DNA from: a bacterium
GTDB taxonomy: Bacteria > CAIJMQ01 > JAADFP01
Reading direction: 5' to 3'
DNA length: 10,988 nt
Assembly: GCA_027021085.1 (NCBI GenBank)
Contig: JALUVB010000003.1
Span: 1-10,988 of the forward strand
In this document: positions 1 to 8,500 of the stretch, one piece after another
How positions within the stretch are numbered: the first letter of the stretch is position 1
How the letters are laid out: every line of letters starts with the position of its first letter
Notes under the pieces: generated by a model
Database searches by the model: none
The model's input: only the letters and a program-made list of their open reading frames with translations
What the model was told of the DNA's origin: nothing
Translations under genes and position numbers: made by a program

Positions 1-1510
1 AGGTGGGCAGAAAACTCTTCCCTTCCACCAGGAGCAGTAGGAAAGTGGAGGAGAAAATAATGAAAAAAGCGAAGGATACCACGGCAATAATCTTGTGCAC
101 CAGGCCAGAGGGAAGTGTTCTGTGCCATACCTCAACTTTATCTTTTCCCCTGAGATAGGAGAAAATAGTTATTATAACCACGGCAAAGGTGGAAGTCTTT
201 ATTCCGCCTCCGGTAGAACCGGGAGAAGCTCCCACGAACATTAAGAAAATGATGAATAATTGCGCAGCCGGGTTAAGCTTGCTTATCTCAATGGTAGAGA
301 AGCCGGCTGTCCTCGCGGTAACCGACTGAAAAAACGAAGTTAAGATTCGCCCCTTCAGAGAAAGGGAGCTGTCATAGTTTATCCACATGAGAAAGAAGAA
401 GCCAGAAATTACTAAGATAGCCGTGGTTAAAAGCACCAACCTGGAATGGATAGAGAGCACAACGAATCTTCTGTGGATTTTCTTGTTAAAGAATTTGAAG
501 ATGTCCATCAACACCACAAAACCCAAACCGCCGATAATGATAAGTGCGGCAAAGATAAGATTTATGCTGGTGGAATCCCTGAAATTCTGTAAGCTGTTGC
601 TGAACAAGGAAAATCCCGCATTGCAGAAAGCAGAAACCGAGTGAAAGAGGGCAAAGAAGTAAGGCGAGGGCACTGATTGCGGGTAGGCAGCAAATATCCG
701 GGCTAAGGCAAATGTACCTATTGCCTCCACAAAGAGAGTGGTCAAAAGGACAGTCAGCACCACCTTCCCCAGCTCACCCACCATATCGTAGTCCAGGACA
801 TCTTTCAGGAGGGCCCTTTCGCGTATACCTATGCCTCTACCCATTATCAAGGCAAAGAAGGAAACAAAAGTCACCAATCCCAATCCTCCCACCTGAATTA
901 AGAAAAGGATTACGGATTGCCCAAAGCGGGTGAAGGCAGTGGAAATATCCAGGACAGACAAGCCGGTGACGCAGGTGGCAGAGGTAGCTGTGAATAACCT
1001 GTCTATCAGGGGAATATATCCTCTCCCGTAGGCTTGCGGCAGGGAGAGGAGGAAAGTGCCCAGAACTATTATCCCTAAGTAGGTAATTACCACTACCTGT
1101 CCCGGCTTGAGAGGAAGATGCACCAGAATCCGCGGCAAATCGCTGGCTTTTACCAGTATTTGCAGGGCAAGGTATATCTGTACCGGGATGAAAAAAGGTG
1201 TCGGAACCAGGAAGTGAGGCAGCTTTACAATATAGGTGGCGTGGGAAGAACGGAGAAGGAAAAGGAAAGATAGCAAGAGTATAAAGAAAACAAAGAGCGA
1301 TATTGCCTCTGCAATATTAGCCTTCCAGGTATCCCTGCGGTAACTGCCCTTATAGAGAAGGGTTAGAATTTCTACAATAAAGAAAAAGGCAAGAAAAAGC
1401 TGAAAAAAATGCAGGTTAATTATTCCCTGGTTGCCCCAGGGAAAGCCGTATTCCAGCACCAAAGATACAAAGGCGAAGAAGGCAAAAATGTAGGAAATTT
1501 TTTTGCTCAT
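1..1510 (-). CDS. trkH: TrkH/KtrB-family potassium uptake channel subunit (3' end beyond window)
   Basis: This is the membrane pore subunit of a Trk/Ktr K+ uptake system. The frame stays open for 503 codons from ATG at 1508-1510 to the window edge, so the C-terminus is missing. All four selectivity-filter loops of the family are readable: SATCVTGL (about residues 177-184), SVSAFCNAGF (291-300), SVTARTAGF (396-404) and GASPGSTGGGIKT (427-439). These follow the four-fold M1-P-M2 pattern. The N-terminal 140 or so residues are strongly hydrophobic and add membrane helices before the first pore unit, as in the longer members of the family. A GGGAG Shine-Dalgarno lies 10 bases before the ATG, inside the end of the preceding gene. 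Only one base separates it from that gene's stop, so it is the distal member of the operon. The family needs a cytoplasmic TrkA/KtrA RCK partner; it is not in the window and may lie just downstream. The family call is firm; TrkH versus KtrB is not resolved. Confidence 0.95.
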   Translation of the reverse strand, partial: MSKKISYIFAFFAFVSLVLEYGFPWGNQGIINLHFFQLFLAFFFIVEILTLLYKGSYRRDTWKANIAEAISLFVFFILLLSFLFLLRSSHATYIVKLPHFLVPTPFFIPVQIYLALQILVKASDLPRILVHLPLKPGQVVVITYLGIIVLGTFLLSLPQAYGRGYIPLIDRLFTATSATCVTGLSVLDISTAFTRFGQSVILFLIQVGGLGLVTFVSFFALIMGRGIGIRERALLKDVLDYDMVGELGKVVLTVLLTTLFVEAIGTFALARIFAAYPQSVPSPYFFALFHSVSAFCNAGFSLFSNSLQNFRDSTSINLIFAALIIIGGLGFVVLMDIFKFFNKKIHRRFVVLSIHSRLVLLTTAILVISGFFFLMWINYDSSLSLKGRILTSFFQSVTARTAGFSTIEISKLNPAAQLFIIFLMFVGASPGSTGGGIKTSTFAVVIITIFSYLRGKDKVEVWHRTLPSGLVHKIIAVVSFAFFIIFSSTFLLLLVEGKSFLPT

Positions 1511-1511
1511 T

Positions 1512-2285
1512 CTAAAAATACTCCCGGGAAACAGCTTCCAGGTCAATTTCCCAGCCATCCTTGGCCACCAGCATTTTCACTCCCGTAGCCCTCTCTATCT
1601 CTTCCGCCACTTTCCAGGGGTTTGCCCTGAGCACGGTCATACCAAAATGAGTAAGGATTCCTACACGGGGCATAGTCTCTTTTAAAATCTTCACCACATC
1701 CGGCATGGAAAGATGGTCAAGGGGGCCGGAAGGTAATCTTACCATATTAAATACCATAACCGGAGCCTTATAAGCCTCAGCCAGCCCGGCAAAGTAGCGA
1801 GTATCGGTAATCCAGGAGAGGATGAAGTGAGAGAATTTGAATTTAAATCCATAGGTTTCTGCATTTCCGTGGATATGCTTTATAGGGGTGGAAAAGTTAA
1901 TCTCTCCTACCGTGTACTCCCTGCCTTCTCGTAATATCTCTATTTTCCCCACGTAATTCCGTATATATTTCAGGATAACAGGGTCATCCTCCAGAGCATC
2001 TTCGGGAGCAAAAACCACCCCCCTCTTTTTGAATCCTCCCTCAGTCATAGCCTCAATCATAATATTAACATCTGAGGAGTGATCCAGGTGGCGGTGGGAA
2101 AGGATAAGCGCAGAAAGTTTTGCAGGGTTTAATCCCTTTTCCAGGGATTTGACCAGGGCACCGGGGCCAGGGTCCAGGAGAACCTGCGTATTACCCTTGC
2201 TAATCCATATTCCCCCAGAAGCACGCATCTGCCTGGAAACAACAAACCGCGCTCCTCCCGTGCCCAGAAAAATGAGTTTTTCCAT
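1512..2285 (-). CDS. metallo-beta-lactamase-fold hydrolase, RNase Z/PhnP-like
   Basis: This 257-residue soluble protein has a metallo-beta-lactamase fold. It opens with the beta-strand/Gly motif [13 protein letters not shown], continues with LLDPGPGAL (36-44), and carries the HxHxDH metal site as SHRHLDH, with H64, H66, D68 and H69. Further likely ligands are H137 or H139 in KHIHGNAETYGF, D161 in SWITDTRYF, H191 in PLDHLS and H213 in GILTHFG. The HIHG...YGF and ITDTRYF blocks resemble RNase Z and PhnP-type phosphodiesterases rather than beta-lactamases. The long flexible arm of true RNase Z is not evident, so a tRNA 3'-processing role is not supported. Substrate is unknown; a phosphodiester or cyclic phosphate is a guess. 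Its ATG shares one base with the acylphosphatase stop (TGATG), and TrkH follows after one base, so it is translationally coupled on both sides. No good Shine-Dalgarno of its own is seen, consistent with coupling. Confidence 0.88.
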   Translation of the reverse strand: MEKLIFLGTGGARFVVSRQMRASGGIWISKGNTQVLLDPGPGALVKSLEKGLNPAKLSALILSHRHLDHSSDVNIMIEAMTEGGFKKRGVVFAPEDALEDDPVILKYIRNYVGKIEILREGREYTVGEINFSTPIKHIHGNAETYGFKFKFSHFILSWITDTRYFAGLAEAYKAPVMVFNMVRLPSGPLDHLSMPDVVKILKETMPRVGILTHFGMTVLRANPWKVAEEIERATGVKMLVAKDGWEIDLEAVSREYF

Positions 2286-2566
2286 CAGTAAACTATAGAA
2301 AAAGAATCAAACTCTCCCAGGTATTCTTCCCAGTCCACTTCCACTTTTGCCACACTGGCGTAAGGAGGCCCTTCATGCGCCCATTCTATAAGTTTCTTTA
2401 CTTTTTCCTCTTCACCTTCTAACATCATCTCTACTCTTCCGTCCCGGGTATTTCTCACCCATCCCTTTACTCCGAGTTTATAGGCCATCTTCTGCGTGTA
2501 ATAGCGGAAAAGCACTCCCTGCACCACACCGGAAACGAAGACATGTGCCCTGGCTTTCTCTCCCAT
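2285..2566 (-). CDS. acyP: acylphosphatase
   Basis: This is a small cytosolic enzyme of 93 residues, the normal size for the family, hydrolysing the carboxyl-phosphate bond of acyl phosphates. The signature [14 protein letters not shown] places the phosphate-binding loop and catalytic Arg at R21. [13 protein letters not shown] supplies the second signature with catalytic Asn N39. The predicted beta-alpha-beta-beta-alpha-beta order is complete, ending in FDSFSIVY. A good Shine-Dalgarno (GGAGGG, 7 bases before the ATG) is embedded in the last codons of the TPR gene, whose stop is one base upstream. The next gene starts within its stop codon. Acylphosphatases are often stand-alone housekeeping genes; being locked between a TPR envelope protein and a metallo-hydrolase is informative about co-expression but not about substrate. 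Confidence 0.96.
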   Translation of the reverse strand: MGEKARAHVFVSGVVQGVLFRYYTQKMAYKLGVKGWVRNTRDGRVEMMLEGEEEKVKKLIEWAHEGPPYASVAKVEVDWEEYLGEFDSFSIVY

Positions 2567-2567
2567 A

Positions 2568-4853
2568 CTACATCCCTCCGTGCTTCTTCCTGAATTTTCC
2601 CGCCTCTTTACTGGTGGGGAAACGAGTAATCAGCTCCTGGAAGACCTTCTCCGCTTCCTCGTCCTTCCCCAATCTCTTCAGTGAAATTCCTGCCTTGTAA
2701 AGTGCCTGGGGCACAAAGGGAGAATCCTGGTAAAGGTAGGCAAGCTTAAGATAATAGCGATAAGCCTGGGCGTAAGAACCCAGGGAGAAAAAGTATTCTC
2801 CCAGGGAGCAAAGAGCTCGCGAAGCATATTCCCCTCCCTCGGTTGCTCTCTTCCAATATTCCACGGATTTATCTCCCTCCCCCTTCATACTATAAGCCTC
2901 TCCCAGGAGAAAGTATACTTTTCCCTTTAACCTGGAATGCGGGTATTTCTCCAGAAAGCTTTCCAGTCTCTTTATCCCCTTTGCCAGCTTACCAGAAAGC
3001 ACCTCCACCTCACCCTTCCCCACCTCTATGACTTCCATATCTTCCCTGCTTTTGAACCTTTTCTCCATTTCATTGTAAACAAACAAAGAATTCCTGTAAG
3101 CCTTGTTCTTTAGAAAGTATTCGGCTAACCAGAGAAGAGTATTCTTATCCACCGGATAGGAAGGAAACTTTTTTAAAATACTGAGAAATACACGGGCAGA
3201 GTTTTTCTGCTCACCCTCCAGAAAGTAGGTATAGGCCAAAAGATAGGTAACTTCCGGTGCATACCTTCCCCGGGGAAACTTGTCCAGATAAAGAAGGAAG
3301 TAGTTAACCGCAGTGGACAATTTGTCATTTCTCTTCGCCACTATTCCGGCCTGGTATATAAGCTCCTCCTTCCAGGAGCTTTCCGGGTATGACTGCAGGA
3401 ATTCCTCCACTCTTTGAAAAAACAGGGACAGCTTCTCTTCCTTCAAAGCCACCTGCACCAGGTAGTAATCAGCCCCCTCAGCCCAATCGCCGCCGGGTTT
3501 CTCTTTTTTTACTTGCTGAAAATCTTTTTCTGCCGCCGGGTAATTTCCCGAATAGTAAAACCCCACTCCCCTATGAAACAAGGCAGGAAGGTAATACTTA
3601 TGAGAAGGGAACGAGTTTACAAACAAATTAAATAGTGGCAGGGATTCCCGGTAGCGCGACATTTTCTCCAGGAGAAGTCCTTTTTCGTAGAGGAGGTCCG
3701 GGTAATAAGGGGACTTTTGAAAAGAATCAATATCTGCAAGGTAACTCAATGCTGACTTGAAATTACCTTTCTCACTATCCATTTCGGAAAGGAGTAGCAA
3801 AGAGAGAGGCGCATATTTACCTTGCAGGGTGGATACTTCTTTCAAAATATTCTTTGCTTCCTCTACCTTACCTTCTTTTTTCTCCACCCGGGCAAGGAAG
3901 TAACGGGCTTCAGGGTAATAGGGTGATTTCTTGGAGAGCAAGGAAAGATAATAGGTGCTTTTCTGCAAATCTCCCAGCTGGAGATTCACCTTTCCTTTCC
4001 ACAACCATAAAGACTCTTTAATCTTTGCCTCTTTTATTGTCTTTTTCTCCAGATTAGAGAACCATTTATCTGCTTCCTTCCAGTTACCTGCACGATAGTA
4101 GGATATCCCCATTCCCAGAATAGCATTATTTATCTGCTTGCTTGCGGGAAATTCCTGCAGTAATGCAGAAAAATACTTGCGGGCTTCCTGATAACGGGAA
4201 AGCTCAAGATTTACCCTGCCCAGGGAGTAGAGCAGTTCTTCTTTAAGAGAAGGAGGGGGAAGAGAAGAGAGAGCATTAAGAAAGAACTCTCTGCTTAAAG
4301 CCTTTTCTCCCCTATTCCAGGAGAAAATTGCCAGGTTAAACCAGGCATAGGGAAGAATGGGGCTTTGGGGGAATTCGCGTTTCAGCTTATTAACATACTT
4401 CTGGGCTTCCTTCCCCTTCCCCTCCCTCAGCATAAGCTCCCCCAGCAGGGAAAGCACCCCTTCTCTGAGTTTTCCTGGAATACTTGCCTTTTCTAATTCA
4501 GAAAGTATTTCCCCTGCTTCCCTGTATTTTCTCTCTTCCAGGTAAACCTGGCTCAGCCTGTATAATGCCTCTTTTTCTTTCTCGCCATGCAGAGAAACGA
4601 CTTCTCTGAAATTTTTCTCCGCTTCTTTCCATTTCTTTAACTGGAAATAACACTCGCCTTTTCTGAATTTTAGCAGGGCTGTTTTTTCATTCCCCGGATA
4701 CTTCTTTTCATAATTTATATATTCCTTTAGAGCCAGGTCATACATGCCGCGGGCAAAAAGACTCTCGGCAAAATCCCAGTCCTCCTGCGGGGAAGAAAAA
4801 AGGAGAAAGGAAAACCCCAGAATGATAAAAAGAATTAACGCTTTTTTTCCCAT
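2568..4853 (-). CDS. large secreted tetratricopeptide-repeat protein
   Basis: This protein of 761 residues starts with a typical Sec signal peptide: Lys residues at 3-4, then a hydrophobic core at about 5-19 ending near SSPQEDW. There is no lipobox cysteine, so it is expected to be soluble in the periplasm or exported rather than a lipoprotein. The rest is almost entirely helical hairpins of about 34-37 residues, with the TPR pattern of small residues and Tyr at fixed positions and a FPxSxxxxxAxxxxG linker (for example [20 protein letters not shown] and [19 protein letters not shown]). I estimate more than fifteen repeats. The last hairpins ([20 protein letters not shown], then FP..KEA) resemble the TPR part of YbgF/CpoB and BamD. 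It likely acts as a protein-protein scaffold in the cell envelope; partner unknown. It overlaps the HPS gene by 19 bases, and an AGGTGAT site lies 12 bases before its ATG. The acylphosphatase follows after one base. Confidence 0.9.
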   Translation of the reverse strand: MGKKALILFIILGFSFLLFSSPQEDWDFAESLFARGMYDLALKEYINYEKKYPGNEKTALLKFRKGECYFQLKKWKEAEKNFREVVSLHGEKEKEALYRLSQVYLEERKYREAGEILSELEKASIPGKLREGVLSLLGELMLREGKGKEAQKYVNKLKREFPQSPILPYAWFNLAIFSWNRGEKALSREFFLNALSSLPPPSLKEELLYSLGRVNLELSRYQEARKYFSALLQEFPASKQINNAILGMGISYYRAGNWKEADKWFSNLEKKTIKEAKIKESLWLWKGKVNLQLGDLQKSTYYLSLLSKKSPYYPEARYFLARVEKKEGKVEEAKNILKEVSTLQGKYAPLSLLLLSEMDSEKGNFKSALSYLADIDSFQKSPYYPDLLYEKGLLLEKMSRYRESLPLFNLFVNSFPSHKYYLPALFHRGVGFYYSGNYPAAEKDFQQVKKEKPGGDWAEGADYYLVQVALKEEKLSLFFQRVEEFLQSYPESSWKEELIYQAGIVAKRNDKLSTAVNYFLLYLDKFPRGRYAPEVTYLLAYTYFLEGEQKNSARVFLSILKKFPSYPVDKNTLLWLAEYFLKNKAYRNSLFVYNEMEKRFKSREDMEVIEVGKGEVEVLSGKLAKGIKRLESFLEKYPHSRLKGKVYFLLGEAYSMKGEGDKSVEYWKRATEGGEYASRALCSLGEYFFSLGSYAQAYRYYLKLAYLYQDSPFVPQALYKAGISLKRLGKDEEAEKVFQELITRFPTSKEAGKFRKKHGGM

Positions 4854-6133
4854 CTAAGTAGTTCCATCACCTCGCTTAATGTCCCTCCCTCCTGAATCTC
4901 CTTTCTTATCCGGTTTTCCCTCTCTAACACATCCATGGCTCTATTTGCCACTTCCTCCGCCTTTTCCTTAGGTATCCATACCACTCCGTCTTCATCGCCC
5001 ACCAGCCAATCACCGGGAGAAACTGCCTTCCCCCCTACCCTAACCGTTACCCCTATCTCGCCAAAACCCTTGGGCTCACCTGCCTGGGGTGTAATAATAC
5101 GGGCAAAGGCAGGAAACTTTAATTCTCTGATTTCCGATACATCTCTTATTCCTCCGTCAATCACCACGCCGGCTATCTTTTTATTCCTGGCTGACCAGGT
5201 AGCCAATTCACCCCACACTGCCGGTCCCACTCCCCCCGCATCCACCACAATTACCTCGCCCTCCCCTGCTTTCTCAATCGCCTCCACTGGCTTTGCCCAG
5301 TCACCCGGATAAGTCCTTACTGTAAATGCCCTTCCCACCATCTTAACTCCCCTTACCACGCATCTTATTCCTTCCAGGACACCGCCTCTATGCAGGGCAT
5401 CTGATATATTGGGAGTGGAAACCTTCTCCAGCACTTTTCTTATCTCTTCTCCTTGCACCCGGCGATAGAGAAAGGTAGGAATAGGTTTTTCCTGCAGGAT
5501 AGCTTTTTTTATAATTCTGGCAGATTCCCGGGCATCGGGAGATTTAATAATTGCTCCGCCCACAATTATTATGGAAGCGCCTCTCCGGGAGGCTTCCGGT
5601 GCAGTCTCGGAGTTTATCCCTCCGGCCACAGCCACGGGAATCCCCACCTTTCCCACTACTTTATCCAGAAGGGCAAAAGGGTCTTCTCCCCTCATCTGGG
5701 CATCTATCGGGGTATGAATCCCCACAAAATCTGCTCCCCACTCCTCCACCTCGCAAGCTCTCTTCACCACATCAGAAACCCCCAGCATATCCACCATTAC
5801 CTTTGCCCCGTAATTCTTCCCTGCCTCAATACACTCCTTTATGGTAGAATCCGAAATCCCTCCCAGCACACACACGATATCCGCACCTGCCTTGGCAGCA
5901 ATCTCCACCTCCAACCTCCCAGTGTCCGCTATCTTCATGTCTGCGATGAGAGTTCTTGAGGGAAACTCCTCCCGCAGTCTCCTCACCGCATCCAGCCCCT
6001 CGCTCTTGATTAAAGGGGTTCCCGCCTCTATCCAATCCACCCCACCTTCTACCGCTTCATGCGCCACCTTGATGGCTCTCTTAAGCTCCACGAAATCCAG
6101 GGCTAACTGCAGTTTAGTTTCCATATCTTTCAT
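4835..6133 (-). CDS. 3-hexulose-6-phosphate synthase fused to RraA-like domain
   Basis: This 432-residue two-domain cytosolic protein begins with a TIM-barrel hexulose-6-phosphate synthase (about 6-212). It belongs to the OMP decarboxylase superfamily, which joins ribulose 5-phosphate and formaldehyde or cleaves hexulose 6-phosphate. Visible features are ALDF (D13), WIEAGTP (E36), ADMKIADTG (D65, K67, D70), MVDMLGV (D115), GIHTPIDAQ (H140), and phosphate-binding VAGGIN (169-174) and VGGAI (191-195). After a linker, an RraA/HMG-aldolase-like domain spans about 230-425, with GELATWSARNKK and VVIDGGIRD (D326, R330, D331). Those residues are conserved in the aldolase members, so this domain may be an enzyme rather than an RNase E regulator. 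Similar fusions are annotated in archaea as HPS/ribonuclease regulator, where HPS makes pentose phosphate. No hexulose-phosphate isomerase is seen nearby. The first ATG is taken; a second ATG three codons later is possible, since neither has a strong Shine-Dalgarno. It heads the five-gene operon. Its first 46 codons are duplicated exactly upstream. Confidence 0.93.
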   Translation of the reverse strand: MKDMETKLQLALDFVELKRAIKVAHEAVEGGVDWIEAGTPLIKSEGLDAVRRLREEFPSRTLIADMKIADTGRLEVEIAAKAGADIVCVLGGISDSTIKECIEAGKNYGAKVMVDMLGVSDVVKRACEVEEWGADFVGIHTPIDAQMRGEDPFALLDKVVGKVGIPVAVAGGINSETAPEASRRGASIIIVGGAIIKSPDARESARIIKKAILQEKPIPTFLYRRVQGEEIRKVLEKVSTPNISDALHRGGVLEGIRCVVRGVKMVGRAFTVRTYPGDWAKPVEAIEKAGEGEVIVVDAGGVGPAVWGELATWSARNKKIAGVVIDGGIRDVSEIRELKFPAFARIITPQAGEPKGFGEIGVTVRVGGKAVSPGDWLVGDEDGVVWIPKEKAEEVANRAMDVLERENRIRKEIQEGGTLSEVMELLRWEKKR

Positions 6134-6167
6134 AATCTACCACGGGGAGAAGAAGTATTGCAAGGGG
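5996..6167. repeat. 172-bp perfect direct repeat, copy 1 (within intact HPS gene)
   Basis: All 172 bases are identical to 8528-8699 in the same orientation, offset 2532 bases. Here the repeat spans the first 46 codons of the HPS-RraA gene plus 34 bases upstream of its start codon. Identity stops sharply: position 5995 is g against c, and 6168 is c against t. No terminal inverted repeat or short target duplication is visible at the edges. Confidence 0.98.
6134..6163 (-). promoter_or_regulatory. possible promoter of the HPS operon (TTGCAA-18-TAGATT)
   Basis: On the minus strand TTGCAA (6163-6158) is followed after 18 bases by TAGATT (6139-6134), which directly abuts the annotated ATG. If this is the real promoter, transcription would begin near codon 3 and translation would start at the second ATG (6124-6122) of an essentially leaderless message. 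The match to consensus is only partial. Both elements lie inside the duplicated 172 bp. Low confidence. Confidence 0.25.
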
Positions 6168-6303
6168 CTGTACACGCCCATCATAGTTAGGAGAAAGATG
6201 CGTTTCCACGTGGGGCTAATACACAGAAGAATTGTTTGGCATAGTGGGCCTGCTATTCAGCACCTGGAGTAATTCCCAGCAAATTCGTTCTCTCAAAATC
6301 AAC
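6168..6303. other. non-coding spacer between the gene pair and HPS
   Basis: This 136-base spacer separates the stop of the 472-residue protein from copy 1 of the 172-bp repeat. It has no convincing coding frame and no stem-loop followed by a T run. The only clear symmetry is a short CCACGTGG palindrome at 6206-6213. It is not shared with the sequence upstream of copy 2, so it marks one junction of the bracketed segment. Confidence 0.6.
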
Positions 6304-7722
6304 TCAATTATCCCACTTTCCCCAAACAATATCATCTTTTCCTCTCTTCCATACTCCATTAACAAAAATTTCGGGCTCTCCTCCGTCGTCTTTTAAATTT
6401 GCTCCCACACTATAGAGAAGGAACCTATCGCCCTCTTTTTTGTAAATGAAATTCTTCCCCGTGAAGGGATCTTTTGGCAAGGGGGAGAGAATCTTAAGGA
6501 GAATATCATCCAAAGTATCAGGATATACCCCATATTTTATCCTATAGAGTTTTAAAGCAGCGACAATTCTTACTTCTTGCAATTTAGCCTCATACTCTGC
6601 AAAAATTTTGAAGGTTCCAAATATATCCGGGAGCAGCATATGAGAGATAAAGTGCCACTCACTTATCTTTGCTGATTTAGAGAAAAGTTTGTTTATCTCT
6701 TTTCTATAGTCATTCCTAACTTCTTCTTCCAACTTCTCGCTTTCTTTTATTGCCTCATAAAGAGGGAGTTCCGTTAATGATATCATCTTCTTATAAATTC
6801 TTAATCCATACAATGCATCACCTTTAATAAATCGCGAATAAATGAAGTAACTCATTTTGCCCATCTTAAGACCTCTCTCCTCAATTAGGAAATTTCGGGG
6901 ATTCTGGACTGCTTCTATAAATATGCATCTCTTACCCAAAATTATAAGTTTTAACATCTCTTTTATATCCTGTTGACAGGAGGCTAATACATCTATCAGC
7001 CTTTTAAGAGTTACGGGAGACAAATCACCTTCCAGCAATATCTTTTCTAAAGAACTTAGCATTACACTATAAATACTCAGCCGTATAAACTGGACAATAA
7101 ATACAGGTTGATTAGAGAGACTATCCCCTACTTTTTTTATCTGGAAGGCAATATTTACTGCCTCCTCCGCATTATGCTTTTCTAACTCCCATAAAACCTT
7201 CAGCGCCAAAAGCCGCACAGATGTCCTGAGCCATTCTACATAGGGTGGATCTGAAAAATATGACAATTTAAAATACGATGACATTTCATAATTTACCGGT
7301 AATTGGCATCTATTGTACGTAATAGCTTTCTCAATCAGGAAAAAGGACTCCTCATTCTCTTTAATAAAACTGTCAAGAGCAATTTTTTCCTTCAAAGTCA
7401 GGTTAGAGGGTCGCTCAGATAAAAGCTCTTCAATTTCTCCAGGAAGCTTTCCTACCTTATCAGATGCTTTTTGATAAAGAAAAGCAGCATTCTCCTCTTT
7501 TGGAATTGGAGGAGAAGCTAAATCTTTCAAATTGAGAGGGTCTCCTCTTGCTTTTATATAAGAAATTTCTTTCTTTAATTCCATGCCTGCTGTTCTACTC
7601 GGAGCAATAATAGGAAAAGGTGAATATTTCTCTGGGGAATATATAAGTAAATATCCAACTATGGGGAATACTACTAATCCCACGATTCCTGCTATAATTT
7701 CAAATTTACTCAATTTTTTCAT
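6304..7722 (-). CDS. membrane-anchored protein with pseudopilin-like C-terminal domain
   Basis: I do not recognise a named family for the whole 472-residue protein. One N-terminal membrane helix (about 8-28) follows a short Lys-rich start, giving an anchor with the bulk outside the cytoplasm. The middle (about 45-380) is a helical, charge-rich region with no motif I can name. The last 90 residues have a recognisable pattern: AALKLYRIKYGVYPDTLDDI, then LPKDPFTGKNFIYKKEG, LYSVGANLKDDGGEPE and DDIVWGKW. This matches the C-terminal domain of GspG-like type II pseudopilins, in which a helix ending in YP..L is followed by DP..G..Y and YS.G.DG. Such domains also end large proteins of unknown role in Planctomycetes-like genomes. 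The gene starts 6 bases after the previous stop, so it is co-transcribed with it. It is visibly AT-rich: line 6781-6840 has 16 G/C of 60, against 31 of 60 for 5041-5100 in HPS. No secretion-system genes are nearby, so its function is unknown. Confidence 0.82.
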   Translation of the reverse strand: MKKLSKFEIIAGIVGLVVFPIVGYLLIYSPEKYSPFPIIAPSRTAGMELKKEISYIKARGDPLNLKDLASPPIPKEENAAFLYQKASDKVGKLPGEIEELLSERPSNLTLKEKIALDSFIKENEESFFLIEKAITYNRCQLPVNYEMSSYFKLSYFSDPPYVEWLRTSVRLLALKVLWELEKHNAEEAVNIAFQIKKVGDSLSNQPVFIVQFIRLSIYSVMLSSLEKILLEGDLSPVTLKRLIDVLASCQQDIKEMLKLIILGKRCIFIEAVQNPRNFLIEERGLKMGKMSYFIYSRFIKGDALYGLRIYKKMISLTELPLYEAIKESEKLEEEVRNDYRKEINKLFSKSAKISEWHFISHMLLPDIFGTFKIFAEYEAKLQEVRIVAALKLYRIKYGVYPDTLDDILLKILSPLPKDPFTGKNFIYKKEGDRFLLYSVGANLKDDGGEPEIFVNGVWKRGKDDIVWGKWDN

Positions 7723-7728
7723 ATTTTT

Positions 7729-8454
7729 TTATATACTCTCAAGAATCCTTGGATTGGCTTCTATAATCTCCATGTATAACAAAAGGGTAAATGTTGTCAC
7801 CCAGACAGTGAGGATACTTTTTATCCCGCCATAGAGAATAATTCCCACTGGATACGGCACGAAAGCAGAAAAAACACCTATTAGTATGGGTAAGTAGAAA
7901 AGCAGGGATAATGTATAGCTTATAATCCCCATCAATAGCATATAACCAATGACTTTCCCCGGGGATACTTTCACCACCAATTTACTCAAAACAAGTGCCT
8001 CTCCCTTTCTTTTTTTGTGGACAACAGCAGTATAGACTGAAAAAAGATACCAGATAAAAAAGATTATTCCCGGGACAATAAAGAGAACGCTCCCTCCCAG
8101 TATAATGAGATATTCAATAATAAGAATCGTTGATACCGGAAAGAATAATTTCACTGCCTCTGTGTACACAGAAGAAAGAGGTTTCTTTTCGTCTTTCTGT
8201 AAATTATTTAGTGCAATTACTATTGCAACAATGCCTAAGGTAGTGAGAAACCAGGAAATTAAACTAATAGTCACATAGGCTAAGCGGGCATACAAGATAG
8301 GTAAAAGGTAAGGTTTAAACCATTTCCATAAGCCATTTACTATTACTCCCCAGAAATAGGATAAAAAGATTATTGAAGTAAGGAATTTAAAATTTGTCTT
8401 ATAAAGGTGGAGACTTTCTTTGAATAAACCTGAAAATCCCCTGGTATCTACCAT
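7729..8454 (-). CDS. polytopic membrane protein, YciC/GPDPase-membrane-domain-like
   Basis: This is a 241-residue integral membrane protein. Hydrophobic helices fall at about 24-42, 59-81, 104-122, 124-141, 166-195 and 202-227. The core VPGIIFFIWYLFSVY (about 127-141) is followed by a basic stretch (HKKRKGEALVLSK) and an amphipathic segment before the next helix. It resembles the layout of YciC/UPF0259 and the membrane domain found with glycerophosphodiester phosphodiesterases; that relation is tentative. A TTG six bases upstream (8460-8458) is in frame, but ATG at 8454-8452 is preferred because neither has a proper Shine-Dalgarno and ATG is the commoner start. It is AT-rich like its downstream partner (line 8341-8400 has 15 G/C of 60) and separated from it by 6 bases. 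Upstream lie a small inverted repeat and the truncated HPS copy, whose duplicated start region might supply its promoter. Confidence 0.82.
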   Translation of the reverse strand: MVDTRGFSGLFKESLHLYKTNFKFLTSIIFLSYFWGVIVNGLWKWFKPYLLPILYARLAYVTISLISWFLTTLGIVAIVIALNNLQKDEKKPLSSVYTEAVKLFFPVSTILIIEYLIILGGSVLFIVPGIIFFIWYLFSVYTAVVHKKRKGEALVLSKLVVKVSPGKVIGYMLLMGIISYTLSLLFYLPILIGVFSAFVPYPVGIILYGGIKSILTVWVTTFTLLLYMEIIEANPRILESI

Positions 8455-8470
8455 CCCCAAATTACATTTG

Positions 8471-8493
8471 GAAAGTGGGATTCTGCCACTTTC
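8471..8493. repeat. 8-bp inverted repeat upstream of the membrane gene
   Basis: GAAAGTGG (8471-8478) and CCACTTTC (8486-8493) are perfect complements around a 7-base loop. The element sits between the end of the truncated HPS fragment and the start of the membrane gene. No T run follows on the minus strand, so a terminator is unlikely. It could be an operator, an mRNA leader hairpin or a junction remnant. Confidence 0.5.
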
Positions 8494-8500
8494 TCATTAT

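Noticed and set aside
387-933. Plus-strand frames of 85 and 73 codons near the window start.
   Set aside because: They lie antisense to the TrkH frame, which carries all four filter motifs and stays open to the window edge.
5453-5959. Plus-strand open frame of 168 codons opposite HPS-RraA.
   Set aside because: The minus strand has a complete, motif-bearing gene here; the antisense frame has no recognisable domain.
8455-8460. TTG start for the membrane protein six bases upstream of the ATG.
   Set aside because: There is no Shine-Dalgarno for it and it adds only two residues; ATG at 8454 is the simpler start, though TTG cannot be excluded.
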